Below are positions 8,241 through 16,292 of a stretch of DNA of 34,330 bases, one piece after another. The notes under the pieces were generated by a model that worked only from the letters and a program-made list of their open reading frames with translations, did no database searches and was not told the DNA's origin. The DNA lies in contig JACKBY010000029.1 of NCBI GenBank assembly GCA_020634335.1, positions 1-34,330 on the forward strand, read 5' to 3'. The DNA comes from Promineifilum sp. (lineage in GTDB: Bacteria; Chloroflexota; Anaerolineae; Promineifilales; Promineifilaceae). The position numbers were made by a program, and so were the translations under genes. How positions within the stretch are numbered: the stretch's first letter is position 1; every line of letters starts with the position of its first letter.

Positions 8241-8886
8241 ATCGGGGGATAGGGAAAAGCTGGATTTACGCAAACAGTACAAGTACCTCTACAGTCCGTC
8301 GGCCAGGAAAATCGAGGTCGTCGACGTGCCGCGGCTGTCATTTGCGAGGGTCGACGGCGCGGTTCCGACCGGCCTGGGGCCGGGCGATTCACCCGACTTC
8401 CAGGAAGCTGTCGCCGCGCTCTACGGGCTCAGCTACACGCTTAAGTTTATGATCAAGAAGCGGCCCGGCAATCCCATCGACTACCCTGTGATGTGGCTGG
8501 AGGGATTGTGGATGACCGAATCGGGCAGCTACAGTTACAACACGACAACGCGCGAGGCGATGACCTACACCGCCATGATCCTGCAGCCCGAATTCATCAC
8601 GCCGGAGCTATTTGAGGAGGCGCGAGCGCAGCTGCAAAGAAAGAAGCCTGGTCCCGGCCCGGCGCGTGTGCGGCTGGAGCCGTTCCACGAAGGGCTGTCG
8701 CTGCAGGTCATGCACATCGGCTCCTATGCCACAGAGCCGGAAACGGTGGCGCGACTGCGTGTCTTCGCCGCCGAACACGGTTATACAACTCATGGTCGCC
8801 ATCATGAGATTTACTTGAGCGACCCTCTGAAGACGGCCCCGGAAAGGATGAGGACGATATTGCGACACCCGGTGGTGGGGAAGTGA
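8212..8886 (+). CDS. GyrI-like small-molecule-binding domain protein
   Basis: The recognisable protein starts at EKLDLRKQYKYLYSPS and runs about 210 residues. It resembles stand-alone GyrI-like proteins: VDVPRLSFARVDGAVP opens the beta-alpha-beta fold, LYGLSYTLKFMIKK is a conserved helix, LEGLWMTE follows, and LEPFHEGLSLQVMHIGSYA is the second repeat. These proteins bind hydrophobic small molecules, and some hydrolyse cyclopropanoid toxins. The start is odd: no ATG is available. GTG 8212 and TTG 8224 lie inside a hairpin repeat, and the family start position (about 8251) reads AGG. The true start may be a near-cognate codon such as CTG 8260, behind GGGGGATAGGGA. Confidence 0.75.
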   Translation: MSASLEAGATSGDREKLDLRKQYKYLYSPSARKIEVVDVPRLSFARVDGAVPTGLGPGDSPDFQEAVAALYGLSYTLKFMIKKRPGNPIDYPVMWLEGLWMTESGSYSYNTTTREAMTYTAMILQPEFITPELFEEARAQLQRKKPGPGPARVRLEPFHEGLSLQVMHIGSYATEPETVARLRVFAAEHGYTTHGRHHEIYLSDPLKTAPERMRTILRHPVVGK

Positions 8887-8941
8887 GCGGTGGGAAGGGG
8901 GCGGTGGGACAGTAGGCGAGGGGCGATGAGGAAGGGGTGTC

Positions 8942-9487
8942 TCAGAGTTGCCCGGCAAGGTGGAGGTAGTAGAAGGCGGTGATCGTCAGAGAGTGGGTGA
9001 TGCGGCCGTCGCGGATGAGGGTAGGGATGTCGGCCAGCGGAATCTCTTCAAAGGCGATGTCCTCCGCGCCGTCCAATTGCGGTTCGGCAACGCGGCGCAC
9101 GCTCCGTGCCAGGTAGGAGTGGCAGCGATTGTTGAGGAAGGCCGGGTTGGGGGCGACGGTGCCCAGGTGGACGATCTCGGCCGCTTCGTAACCCGTCTCC
9201 TCACGCATCTCGCGCGCCGCGGAGACTGAGGGATCGCCGTCGCCCGCGTCCACCATGCCGCCGGGCACTTCGAGTGTCACGTCCTCGGTGCCGTGGCGGA
9301 ACTGACGGATCATGACCACATTGCCCTCGGTCGTCAGGGGGATGACGTTGACCCAGTCCGGCGACTCCAGCACGAAAAAGCGGTGGACGAGGCCGGTGCG
9401 CGGCGAGCGGCTGCTGTCGGCCCGGATGCGAAAGATGCGAAAGTCACCCATATATTCACTGCCGACTTTGTCCCAGCGCTTGATCAT
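8942..9487 (-). CDS. Nudix hydrolase, ADP-ribose pyrophosphatase-like
   Basis: A 181-residue protein on the minus strand. VIRQFRHG-like and LEVPGGMVDAGD blocks precede the Nudix helix REMREETGYEA. This matches ADP-sugar pyrophosphatases (VRQYRxG, ExPxGxxD). In the Nudix box the usual Glu after GX5 is Asp and there is one extra residue before REMREE; the metal-binding REmrEE core is intact. It probably cleaves ADP-ribose or a similar nucleoside diphosphate derivative. ATG 9487 is chosen over an in-frame TTG at 9508. Neither has a Shine-Dalgarno. The gene is convergent with the GyrI-like gene, with a purine-rich 55-base spacer between them. Confidence 0.82.
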   Translation of the reverse strand: MIKRWDKVGSEYMGDFRIFRIRADSSRSPRTGLVHRFFVLESPDWVNVIPLTTEGNVVMIRQFRHGTEDVTLEVPGGMVDAGDGDPSVSAAREMREETGYEAAEIVHLGTVAPNPAFLNNRCHSYLARSVRRVAEPQLDGAEDIAFEEIPLADIPTLIRDGRITHSLTITAFYYLHLAGQL

Positions 9488-9586
9488 GACCCGATGTCCA
9501 GGCCGCAACAGGCCGCCGTTGCGAGTTGAGATGGTGCGAGCACGGCGCTTTCTGTGACAGTGGGTGTTGCGCTTACCATTCGGCTA

Positions 9587-9614
9587 ATTCTATAGCAGAG
9601 CGGTTGATGGACAA
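9587..9614 (-). promoter_or_regulatory. Candidate promoter for the Nudix gene
   Basis: On the minus strand TTGTCC (9614-9609) and TAGAAT (9592-9587) are separated by 16 bases. This leaves a leader of about 95 bases before ATG 9487. Confidence 0.4.
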
Positions 9615-9771
9615 CCATGAGGCTGTTTGATGGGAACCCGGGGTTTTGGAATGAGGCTCGGTTTCCGGGCTTCTGACGAGGTTGGCAAGCCATTCAATTC
9701 CGTGCTAATGTAACCAAATCGGCGTGACGTTTCATGCCGTCAGGATCAGGGAAAAGGATAACGACCGTCGT

Positions 9772-10677
9772 ATGTGGAGTTCCGTAGCCACCGAAATCGA
9801 CCGCTGGGTATTGCGTTCCATGCACTATCGGATGCCCGCTTCCTTCCGGCAGATTCAGGCCGACGCCCCAACCTTTGATGAGGTGCTGGCGGAGACAGCC
9901 GTGGATGAATGCCGCACTCCTCCCGACAGCGTCTATGCTCCCGGCGTGCGTCCGGTGTGGCTGCGCGCCGGGGACGAGTCGATCTTGTGCCACGTGCGCG
10001 TCCGGCTCAGCCCCGATCCGGCTGCGCCGCTGCTCATCTTCCACCACGGGTTCAGCGAGATACCCTACTACAATTCGTGGCGGCGCATTTTCCGCCGGCC
10101 GCCCGGCTTCCCCCTGTCCACCATCTGCATCCAGGCCCCCTTCCACAACCATTGGCGCGAGCCGTTCCGCGAGGCGTTCCGCTCGGTGCGCCGTATTTAT
10201 CAGACGTTTGCCGGGTCGTTGCGGCTCATCGAGCTGGTGCAACGGCAGTTCGAGGTCAACGGCGCGGCCTACACGGTGCTGGCCGGGGTCAGTTGGGGCG
10301 GGGTGACGAGCATGCTCTATGCGGGGGAGTTCGGCGGTGTGCGCGCTGTCGCCCCGCTGCTATCGTCGCCCAATCTGGCCCAGGTCATTCACGACGGGGC
10401 GACGCTTGTCGGCGAAGAACTGCCTATTGCCGCGGCCGAACTTGACGCCCTGCTCGACTTCACGCCGCGCTGCGGCTTCGATTCGTCGCGCGTCTTCCCC
10501 CTGTTGGGTCGCACCGACGTCTTCTTTTCCCCGGAGCGGCACGCCGCCGGCTACGCCACCGCGCCGGTCATCATCCCGCGCGGCCACATTATCACCCTCT
10601 ATGGCGTTCAACCCTTGCGGCGGCACATCTACGGCGTGCTGGAATGGGCGGAGATGCATCCGTTGCACGATGAGTGA
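9772..10677 (+). CDS. Alpha/beta hydrolase
   Basis: About 301 residues. LLIFHHGFSEIPYYNS is the oxyanion strand-loop (HG), GVSWGGVTSMLYA is the nucleophile elbow (GxSxGG, catalytic Ser), and FFSPERHAAGY with IIPRGHIITLYG gives candidate acid and His positions near the C-terminus. This is consistent with an esterase/lipase-like hydrolase. The substrate is unknown and there is no signal peptide, so it is probably cytoplasmic. ATG 9772 is chosen; an in-frame GTG at 9724 would add 16 polar residues. The stop TGA overlaps the ATG of the next gene, so the two are translationally coupled. Confidence 0.75.
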   Translation: MWSSVATEIDRWVLRSMHYRMPASFRQIQADAPTFDEVLAETAVDECRTPPDSVYAPGVRPVWLRAGDESILCHVRVRLSPDPAAPLLIFHHGFSEIPYYNSWRRIFRRPPGFPLSTICIQAPFHNHWREPFREAFRSVRRIYQTFAGSLRLIELVQRQFEVNGAAYTVLAGVSWGGVTSMLYAGEFGGVRAVAPLLSSPNLAQVIHDGATLVGEELPIAAAELDALLDFTPRCGFDSSRVFPLLGRTDVFFSPERHAAGYATAPVIIPRGHIITLYGVQPLRRHIYGVLEWAEMHPLHDE

Positions 10678-12721
10678 GTGGGAGAAGGGCAGAGGAACAG
10701 GGGAGCAGGAGAGCAGGGGGGATCCGGCTCCCCTGCTCCCTTTTTCCCTTTCTACCCTGCGTCCGGTCTTCCCCCTCTTCGCGGCCCTGGCCGCCATGTG
10801 GCTCTATCGCCACGCGCCGAGTTTAGCCTACTTCAATGATGACCCAACCGGCCACTTCGCCTGGATGGAAGGGCAATCGCTGCTCCGGTTCTTCGCCGGG
10901 TCGGCCGACTATGGCTATTATCGGCCGGTGGTCTTTGCCGTCCTGCGTTTGTCCGAGTTGCTCTTCGGCAATGCGACCTTCCCGCATAACCCGGTGGCCG
11001 ACCACGCGCTGCTCTTGCTTTTGCATGGGGCCAACACGGCGCTGGTGTGGGTGCTGGCCCGGCGCTGGGGCGGCGGCGACGCCTTCGGTTGGGTGGTGGC
11101 GCTGGTCTTCGCCTTTGTCCCCTTCAGCTATGAGGCCGTGGCCTACGTCGCCTCTCTGACACACCCGCTGGTGGTGTTATGGACGCTGGCCGCGCTGCTG
11201 CTATACGACCGGAGCGTGGAGACCGCCGGCGGCCGACCCCCGACGACCGCTTCTTCATTCGTCGCTCGTCATTTGTCACTCGTCGTTCTGGTTCTGGGCT
11301 TGCTGACCCACGAGAACGGCCTGTTTATCTTCCCGGCGCTGGTGGGGCAGGACTGGGTGACGCGGCCGGGGGCGACGTGGCGCGCGCGGGCGCGTCGCCT
11401 GTGGCCGTTTGCCGTGCCGACGGTTTTGTTCGCTGCCCTGTGGCTGTTCATTCCCAAGAGCAGCGAGCAGGGGCTGAACAGTTTGGCCGACATTGGCGGC
11501 AACGCTATCCCGTTTCTCCAGTCCCTCGTTTACCCACTACTGCCCCTTTTCAGGTTCGACGCGGGCGATACATTATCGCTGGTTTTACTGGCGGCCGCGG
11601 CTGTGGTCATTCTGGGCCTGCTAGCCTGGTGGGCAGGGGCGTGGCGAGTGTGGGTCTTCGCGCTGGGCTGGTTCGCGCTGTCGTCGCTGCCGGCACTGCT
11701 GTTTCTGACTCCGGCCTACATCTATGGCAGCCCGCGCCTCAGCTATTTACCATCCATCGGCGTGGCCTTGCTGTGGGGGCTGCCGGTGCTGTGGTTATGG
11801 TCCAGAAACCGGGGTGGGCGAAAGGCAGTTCGCGCCGAGAAACTCGGTTTCTGCGGCGTCACCGGCGTCTACGCCCTCGCCATTCTGCTTCCACCACTAC
11901 CTTTCATCCGTTGTCAACTCGATTTTTATGAGGCGACCAGCCTCTTTGCGCGGCAGATGGCGGCTGCCGGCGCGACAGCCCCAGCCGGGCGCGACGTCGT
12001 TTTCGTTAACGCCCCCTTCTTCTTTAGCTCCATGCCCGCCCGGCCCGCCGGCTGTCCGTCGCCCTACCCGTGGACGCCCGTCGGCGGCGTGCTCATCCCG
12101 CCCTACGCCCAGGCGCGTGACTTCGTTCGTTTCAACGGCGGGCCGGATCGCGCCGTGACCGGTGTCACCTTCGCCGGCTACGGGCCGGGATGGCGCACGT
12201 TTGGGCCGGAGATCGACGAGGTGGCCCTGCGCAAACACGCGGCCGAAGACGCGACCTACGTGTTTGATCTGGCGTCGGGTTCATTTGCCGATCTGCCGGC
12301 CGCCTGGCAGCCGGGAGCGGGGCGGGTGGGTAATCCGCGGGCGTTGTTCGGCGACGTACTGGCGCTGACCGACGTCGTGATGCGAGCCGGGGACGATAGC
12401 CTGTCCATCCGCCTGGCGTGGCGGGTCATTGCTGCCGTGGATGCACCGCTGGCAGCCTTTGTCCACGTCTACGATGCCAATGGCGGGTTGGCCGCTCAAA
12501 GCGATGGGCCGCCGGGGCAGGGTCTCGCGCCGCAAGTGCTCTGGCAAGCGGGCGATGGTCTGAGCGACGAGCGGCTGATCGACGTGTCATCGCTGCCGCC
12601 CGGCGTCTATTCGGTAGGAGTTGGCATCTACAATGCGGCTGACGGGGTGCGTCTGACGGCGAAGACCGACGACCGTAACCTGGCCGACGACATCCTGCCT
12701 CTCGGGCGCATAGAGAAATAG
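10670..12721 (+). CDS. GT-C-type membrane glycosyltransferase-like protein
   Basis: A 683-residue polytopic protein starting at ATG 10670, overlapping the hydrolase stop. After a polar, repeat-derived N-terminus (about residues 1-30) come roughly ten hydrophobic helices up to about residue 420, then a soluble C-terminal domain of about 260 residues. In the first outer loop FNDDPTGHFAW and YGYYRPVVFAVL recall the acidic metal/lipid-phosphate motif and YRP segment of GT-C enzymes (PMT, TMTC). HGANTALVWVLARR and SYEAVAYVASLTHPLVVLW match TMTC-like helices. It likely transfers a sugar from a lipid donor outside the membrane. The C-terminal domain ends in a beta-rich segment (LSIRLAWRVIAAVDAPLAAF, then DVSSLPPGVYSVGVGIYN) like domains seen in related membrane proteins. 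The acceptor is unknown. Confidence 0.7.
   Translation: MSEWEKGRGTGEQESRGDPAPLLPFSLSTLRPVFPLFAALAAMWLYRHAPSLAYFNDDPTGHFAWMEGQSLLRFFAGSADYGYYRPVVFAVLRLSELLFGNATFPHNPVADHALLLLLHGANTALVWVLARRWGGGDAFGWVVALVFAFVPFSYEAVAYVASLTHPLVVLWTLAALLLYDRSVETAGGRPPTTASSFVARHLSLVVLVLGLLTHENGLFIFPALVGQDWVTRPGATWRARARRLWPFAVPTVLFAALWLFIPKSSEQGLNSLADIGGNAIPFLQSLVYPLLPLFRFDAGDTLSLVLLAAAAVVILGLLAWWAGAWRVWVFALGWFALSSLPALLFLTPAYIYGSPRLSYLPSIGVALLWGLPVLWLWSRNRGGRKAVRAEKLGFCGVTGVYALAILLPPLPFIRCQLDFYEATSLFARQMAAAGATAPAGRDVVFVNAPFFFSSMPARPAGCPSPYPWTPVGGVLIPPYAQARDFVRFNGGPDRAVTGVTFAGYGPGWRTFGPEIDEVALRKHAAEDATYVFDLASGSFADLPAAWQPGAGRVGNPRALFGDVLALTDVVMRAGDDSLSIRLAWRVIAAVDAPLAAFVHVYDANGGLAAQSDGPPGQGLAPQVLWQAGDGLSDERLIDVSSLPPGVYSVGVGIYNAADGVRLTAKTDDRNLADDILPLGRIEK
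10680..10745 (+). repeat. GGGAGCAGG phrase hairpin at a gene start
   Basis: GAGCAGGGG and CCCCTGCTC form a perfect 9-bp stem, and a further GGGGAGCAGG copy lies just upstream. The element encodes the low-complexity N-terminus (GRGTGEQESRGDPAPLLP) of the glycosyltransferase-like protein. Confidence 0.55.
11250..11288 (+). repeat. GACGAATGAC-family phrase inside a coding region
   Basis: Read on the minus strand, this stretch contains GACGAGTGACAAATGACGAG and a further GACGAATG, closely matching the spacer at 4136-4163. It encodes a polar loop (TTASSFVARH) between membrane helices. Confidence 0.4.
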
Positions 12722-12811
12722 TCCTACCCATCCCTAACCAAGCGCTCACCTTGTGCTCACCGTAAATTTAGGAAAGGGTACTAGACTAGTAAATGAAGTC
12801 GCCAAGAATGT

Positions 12812-12868
12812 GTACAGCCCCGGTTCCCCCTCCTGGCCGGGGCTGTACGCGTTTATGGGGCTTTTTTG
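12812..12868 (+). terminator. Terminator with two alternative hairpins
   Basis: GTACAGCCCCGG (12812-12823) pairs perfectly with CCGGGGCTGTAC (12837-12848). AGCCCC can alternatively pair with GGGGCT at 12857-12862, which runs straight into TTTTTT. It follows the plus-strand glycosyltransferase gene and abuts the end of the convergent ABC permease gene. Confidence 0.65.
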
Positions 12869-12869
12869 T

Positions 12870-15281
12870 TTAGCCGTAGGCCAGGCTCTCCCGCACGCTG
12901 ATGCGGCCGGCGGCGTGGGCGGGGATGATCGACGCCAGAAAGGCGATGCAGACCACAGCCACCAACCACACCCCCACGGCGGTGTAGTTATAGGCGAAAT
13001 CCAGGCTCACCTTGAAGATCGTCTCTCCCAGCACGGCGGCGATGGGTCGGGCCAGTAGATAGGAAAGCGGCACAGCCAGCAGCCAACTCAACAGCCCCTG
13101 CAATACACCTTCCAGGATGAACATCGTCATGATGACCGGCGACGTGCCGCCGATGGAGCGCAGCACGCCCACCTCGCGCGTTCGTTCCACAACACTGATG
13201 GAGAGCGATCCCATCAGGCCGATGCCGCCGACGATGCCCATGACGATGGCCAGGCTGAACAGAATCTGGTTGACGATGGCGAAGGTGTTGTAGGCGTAGG
13301 CACGGTCTTGTTCCCGGGTGCGGCTGAAGAAAGGACTGATCTCCATATTGTACGACTTCAGATAGTCATCCAGTTCCATGAGCAGCGCGGCCTGATCATC
13401 GTCGGCCCGGTCGGAGCGAATCACCACTTGATTAGCCCGATTGGCCTGACGTGTCACGTTGACCACGGCCGCGGCCGGGGCATAGATGGGGTCGGTCGAG
13501 AAGACGTCGGGCGAGATGGCCTGATAGGTGCCGATGACCTCGAAATCGGCCGAGCCCAGCTCACCCAGATCGATGGTGATCATATTGCCGACGGACAGGT
13601 CGTTGAACTCGGCTGTATCGCGGCTGATGACGGCCACGCGCCCTGTGTCGTCGGGAGAAAGCCAGCGGCCGTCGATGATGCGCGGCTCATACATCGTGCT
13701 GCCTTGCGGGAGGCCGAACAACTCCGCGCCCAGCCCGCCGGTGTCCTCAACCTGCTCGCCCTCGCGCAGCACCGTGCCCGTCACCGAGTACCACGACTCG
13801 GCTTCGGTCACGCCGGGATAGCTCTCCAGCAAGGTCTCGACACGGTCGGAACGGTGTTGCTGAAAGAAAAAGAGGCGCATGTCATACTGCCGCCGGTTCA
13901 GTTCCAGGTCCAGCGTGTGGGTCACCGAGGCCGAGAGGGTCAGCACCATCAGGAACATGGCCCCGGCCAGGACGAGCACAAGTTGGGTGAGCAGCAAGCG
14001 CCCCTTGCGCCGGAACATGTTGCCCAGGGCGATGGTATAGGGCGACGGTAGCAACCGTTCGGCCGCGCTTTCCACCACCTGATCGAAGCGCGAAAAGCCG
14101 AAGTCGCCGCCCAGGCCATAGGTCGCCAGCGCCTCGCGCACGGAGATGGCCGCGCCACGCATGACCGGCCACAGGGCGGCCAGCAGTGGCGCCAAAATGG
14201 CGGCCAGCACCTGCCAGACGACGGCCGGCGGCGAGATGCGGAACACGTCGTAGTCGATGTTGAAGATCAGCAATAGTTGCCGGGTCGTGAAGTAGGCGGC
14301 CAGCATGCCCGCCGGCAACGCTACCAGCAAGGCCAGTAGGCCGAAGATGAGCACGCCCACCAGATAGACGCGGGCGACGTCGCGCGTTGTGCCGCCCAGG
14401 GCCTTGATGACGCCGATCTGGTCTGTCTGCTGGGTAATGATCGCCATCGTGGTGTTGATGACGATGATGACGCTGGTCAGTAGCGAGACCACGGCCAGAA
14501 TTTGCAGCACGACGGTGATGCCCAGCACGGTGTCATAGCCCCAATGCTTTTCCGGCTCCTGGTAGATGACCAGACTGACGCCGACATCCTGCTTAGCCAG
14601 CTGTTCCTTGATGGCTGCCGCCCGGTCGCGGGCGTAGGCCTCGCTGTAGGGGGCAACCTGGACCAGCAGCTGGATGTAGCCGCCTTCGGGGAAACCAAAG
14701 CGGGTCATCGACGCTTGGTCGAAGAAGAAGTAGGCGTTGCCGCCGAAGTCCGGCGGCGGCACGAAGGGGTGGCGCACCAGCCCCGTGATGGGGAAGGCGC
14801 GGTCGGTGCCCTCCATCTCGAAGATGATCTCGGCCCCCAGGGGGATGCCATAGTATTCGCTGGTGATGCGCTCGACGCCGATGCTGTCCTCGTCCGGCCA
14901 GACCCCCTGCTTGAGAATCAGCCAGTCGAAGGTTTGATGCTCATAGTCGTCGCGGGCGACGGCCGTGGCCGGTTGCCAGGGGGCGTCGGGCGCTGTCTTG
15001 TAGCGCACGGTAGCGATGTTGATGGGCTCGACGCCGACCACGCCGGGGATGTCGGTCAGCGATTCGGCCGTCTCGCGGTCGATGAAGCGGCGCAGGACAA
15101 TGTTGAGGTGGGAGGGGGCCACCGCCTGATGGGCCTCGTTCATGCCCGACAGCAACTGATCGGTCAGGCCAAAGATAGCACCGATGGCGAAGACACCCAC
15201 GGCGATGCTGAGCACCGCCAGGAGCGTGCGCGCCTTGCGCTGCCACAGATCGAACCAGACTTTATCCCAGAGAACGCCCAT
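12870..15281 (-). CDS. ABC transporter permease, MacB/FtsX type, duplicated
   Basis: An 803-residue membrane protein with two FtsX-like halves. Each half has one N-terminal helix, a large extracytoplasmic domain and three C-terminal helices. First half: KARTLLAVLSIAVGVFAIGAI helix, outer domain to about residue 265, then helices near 275-385 containing QIGVIKALGGT. Second half: helix at about residue 430, outer domain, then helices near 670-795 with VGVLRSIGGTSP. Both coupling loops (I/VGVxKALGGT and VGVLRSIGGT) are visible; these contact the ATPase. The ATPase gene lies 98 bases upstream on the same strand. Such pairs export or extract lipids, lipoproteins or peptides, or act mechanically; the substrate cannot be read here. 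Confidence 0.88.
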   Translation of the reverse strand: MGVLWDKVWFDLWQRKARTLLAVLSIAVGVFAIGAIFGLTDQLLSGMNEAHQAVAPSHLNIVLRRFIDRETAESLTDIPGVVGVEPINIATVRYKTAPDAPWQPATAVARDDYEHQTFDWLILKQGVWPDEDSIGVERITSEYYGIPLGAEIIFEMEGTDRAFPITGLVRHPFVPPPDFGGNAYFFFDQASMTRFGFPEGGYIQLLVQVAPYSEAYARDRAAAIKEQLAKQDVGVSLVIYQEPEKHWGYDTVLGITVVLQILAVVSLLTSVIIVINTTMAIITQQTDQIGVIKALGGTTRDVARVYLVGVLIFGLLALLVALPAGMLAAYFTTRQLLLIFNIDYDVFRISPPAVVWQVLAAILAPLLAALWPVMRGAAISVREALATYGLGGDFGFSRFDQVVESAAERLLPSPYTIALGNMFRRKGRLLLTQLVLVLAGAMFLMVLTLSASVTHTLDLELNRRQYDMRLFFFQQHRSDRVETLLESYPGVTEAESWYSVTGTVLREGEQVEDTGGLGAELFGLPQGSTMYEPRIIDGRWLSPDDTGRVAVISRDTAEFNDLSVGNMITIDLGELGSADFEVIGTYQAISPDVFSTDPIYAPAAAVVNVTRQANRANQVVIRSDRADDDQAALLMELDDYLKSYNMEISPFFSRTREQDRAYAYNTFAIVNQILFSLAIVMGIVGGIGLMGSLSISVVERTREVGVLRSIGGTSPVIMTMFILEGVLQGLLSWLLAVPLSYLLARPIAAVLGETIFKVSLDFAYNYTAVGVWLVAVVCIAFLASIIPAHAAGRISVRESLAYG

Positions 15282-15282
15282 G

Positions 15283-15314
15283 GAATTACGAGTAGAAATT
15301 ACGAGTTACGAGCC
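15283..15314 (-). repeat. TTACGAG phrase repeat
   Basis: ATTACGAGTAGAAATTACGA and GTTACGAGCC repeat a TTACGAG unit three times, directly upstream of the permease start codon. The unit resembles the GACGAATGAC phrase in layout but not in sequence. Confidence 0.45.
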
Positions 15315-15374
15315 AAGAGCAAGTTCGGTAACCAGTGAAACAGGAAGCGGGGTTTGGTGTGTAGCCGACTGAAT

Positions 15375-15408
15375 ATTGTTCATTGACCACTGACCACAGA
15401 CCACTGCT
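15375..15408 (-). repeat. GTCAGTGG phrase repeat overlapping a gene end
   Basis: On the minus strand AGCAGTGGTCTGTGGTCAGT is followed by GGTCAATGA. It encodes the last residues and the stop codon of the ABC ATPase gene. Confidence 0.55.
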
Positions 15409-16120
15409 CCCTCTCCATTGCTCGGCGCGCGCGAGGGTGCTCCGCCGCGGGCACGTCATTGGTGATGCGGCCGTCGCGGATTTCGACCACGCGCGAGCCG
15501 CGCACGGCCAGATCCAGACTGTGGGTGACCATGATCACCGTTTTGCCCCGTGCGATCAATCCCTTGAACAGTTGGAAAATGTCCTCGGCCGTGGTTGAGT
15601 CCAGATTGCCGGTCGGTTCATCAGCCACGATCAGCGGCGGGTCGTTGGCCAAGGCCCGAGCGATGGCCGCCCGCTGCTGCTGGCCGCCGGATACCTGGCT
15701 GGGCAGCTTATGGGCCTGATCGGTCAACCCCACCATTTCGAGCAGGGTCATGGCCCGGTCGAGCCGCTCGTTGCGCGGCACCTTCTTCACGAGGTCCATC
15801 GGCAGCATGACGTTCTTGACCACGCTCAGGGCCGGCAGTAGTTGAAAGAACTGGAAGATAATTCCCAGATGCTGGCCGCGCCAGACGGCCAGCTCGTTTT
15901 CGCTCATCGTGTGGACGGAATGACCGGTGACGATGACCTGGCCCTCGCTGGGATGGTCGATGCCGGTGACCATGTTCAGCAGCGTCGATTTGCCGTTGCC
16001 CGATGGCCCAACGAGCGAGACGAACTCGCCCGGCACGACACTGAGGGACACGTCGCGCAAGACGGTTATTTCGCCGTCGCCCACTGGGAAGCGCTTGGTG
16101 ACGTTACGCACCTCTACCAT
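15380..16120 (-). CDS. ABC transporter ATP-binding protein, MacB/LolD type
   Basis: 246 residues from ATG 16120 (MVEVRNVTKRFP). Walker A GPSGNGKST, Q-loop FQFFQLLP, signature VSGGQQQR, Walker B LIVADEPT and the switch VTHS are all present and in order. The LolD/MacB branch is indicated by GDGEITVLRDVSL and the NLDS D-loop. It energises the permease encoded 98 bases downstream. Two further in-frame ATGs at 16150 and 16171 would add up to 17 non-homologous residues and are less likely. The last residues (EQWSVVSGQ) are encoded by a GTCAGTGG phrase repeat that supplies the stop codon, so the C-terminus appears to be repeat-derived. Confidence 0.9.
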   Translation of the reverse strand: MVEVRNVTKRFPVGDGEITVLRDVSLSVVPGEFVSLVGPSGNGKSTLLNMVTGIDHPSEGQVIVTGHSVHTMSENELAVWRGQHLGIIFQFFQLLPALSVVKNVMLPMDLVKKVPRNERLDRAMTLLEMVGLTDQAHKLPSQVSGGQQQRAAIARALANDPPLIVADEPTGNLDSTTAEDIFQLFKGLIARGKTVIMVTHSLDLAVRGSRVVEIRDGRITNDVPAAEHPRARRAMEREQWSVVSGQ

Positions 16121-16170
16121 TGAGTCGTGTCGCCCGTTATGGCTAAGCATAAGAAGTGAGTTTAGCAACA

Positions 16171-16180
16171 TTTGTACAAA
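16171..16180. promoter_or_regulatory. Palindrome TTTGTACAAA in a divergent intergenic region
   Basis: A perfect 10-base palindrome lies in an AT-rich patch between the divergent ABC ATPase and EAD adaptor genes. It could be an operator or part of a minus-strand promoter; there is no direct proof. Confidence 0.3.
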
Positions 16181-16220
16181 AAATCACAAATCCCCCTTGC
16201 TTCTCATCGACGATTGCCTG

Positions 16221-16250
16221 TTGAAGAATTTTGGGAGGTTATGTTATGAT
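16221..16250 (+). promoter_or_regulatory. Promoter of the EAD-protease cassette
   Basis: TTGAAG (16221-16226) and TATGAT (16245-16250) are 18 bases apart, a good sigma-70-type match in an AT-rich patch. The start point would be near 16257, giving a leader of about 36 bases that contains AAGGAG (16278-16283) in front of ATG 16293. Confidence 0.55.
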
Positions 16251-16292
16251 TGCAACGGCTTCGACCCATTTGACCACAAGGAGAGCGACCGG

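Noticed and set aside
10319..10669. N-terminal extension of the glycosyltransferase-like gene
   Set aside because: The extension is a shadow of the alpha/beta hydrolase gene; ATG 10670 overlaps its stop as a coupled start.
13308..15338. Two plus-strand open frames opposite the ABC permease
   Set aside because: They are antisense shadows without any membrane or enzyme pattern.
12870..16120. ABC exporter as part of the EAD cassette
   Set aside because: It is divergently transcribed with a separate regulatory region, and MacB-type pairs are common; nothing beyond proximity links it to the cassette.
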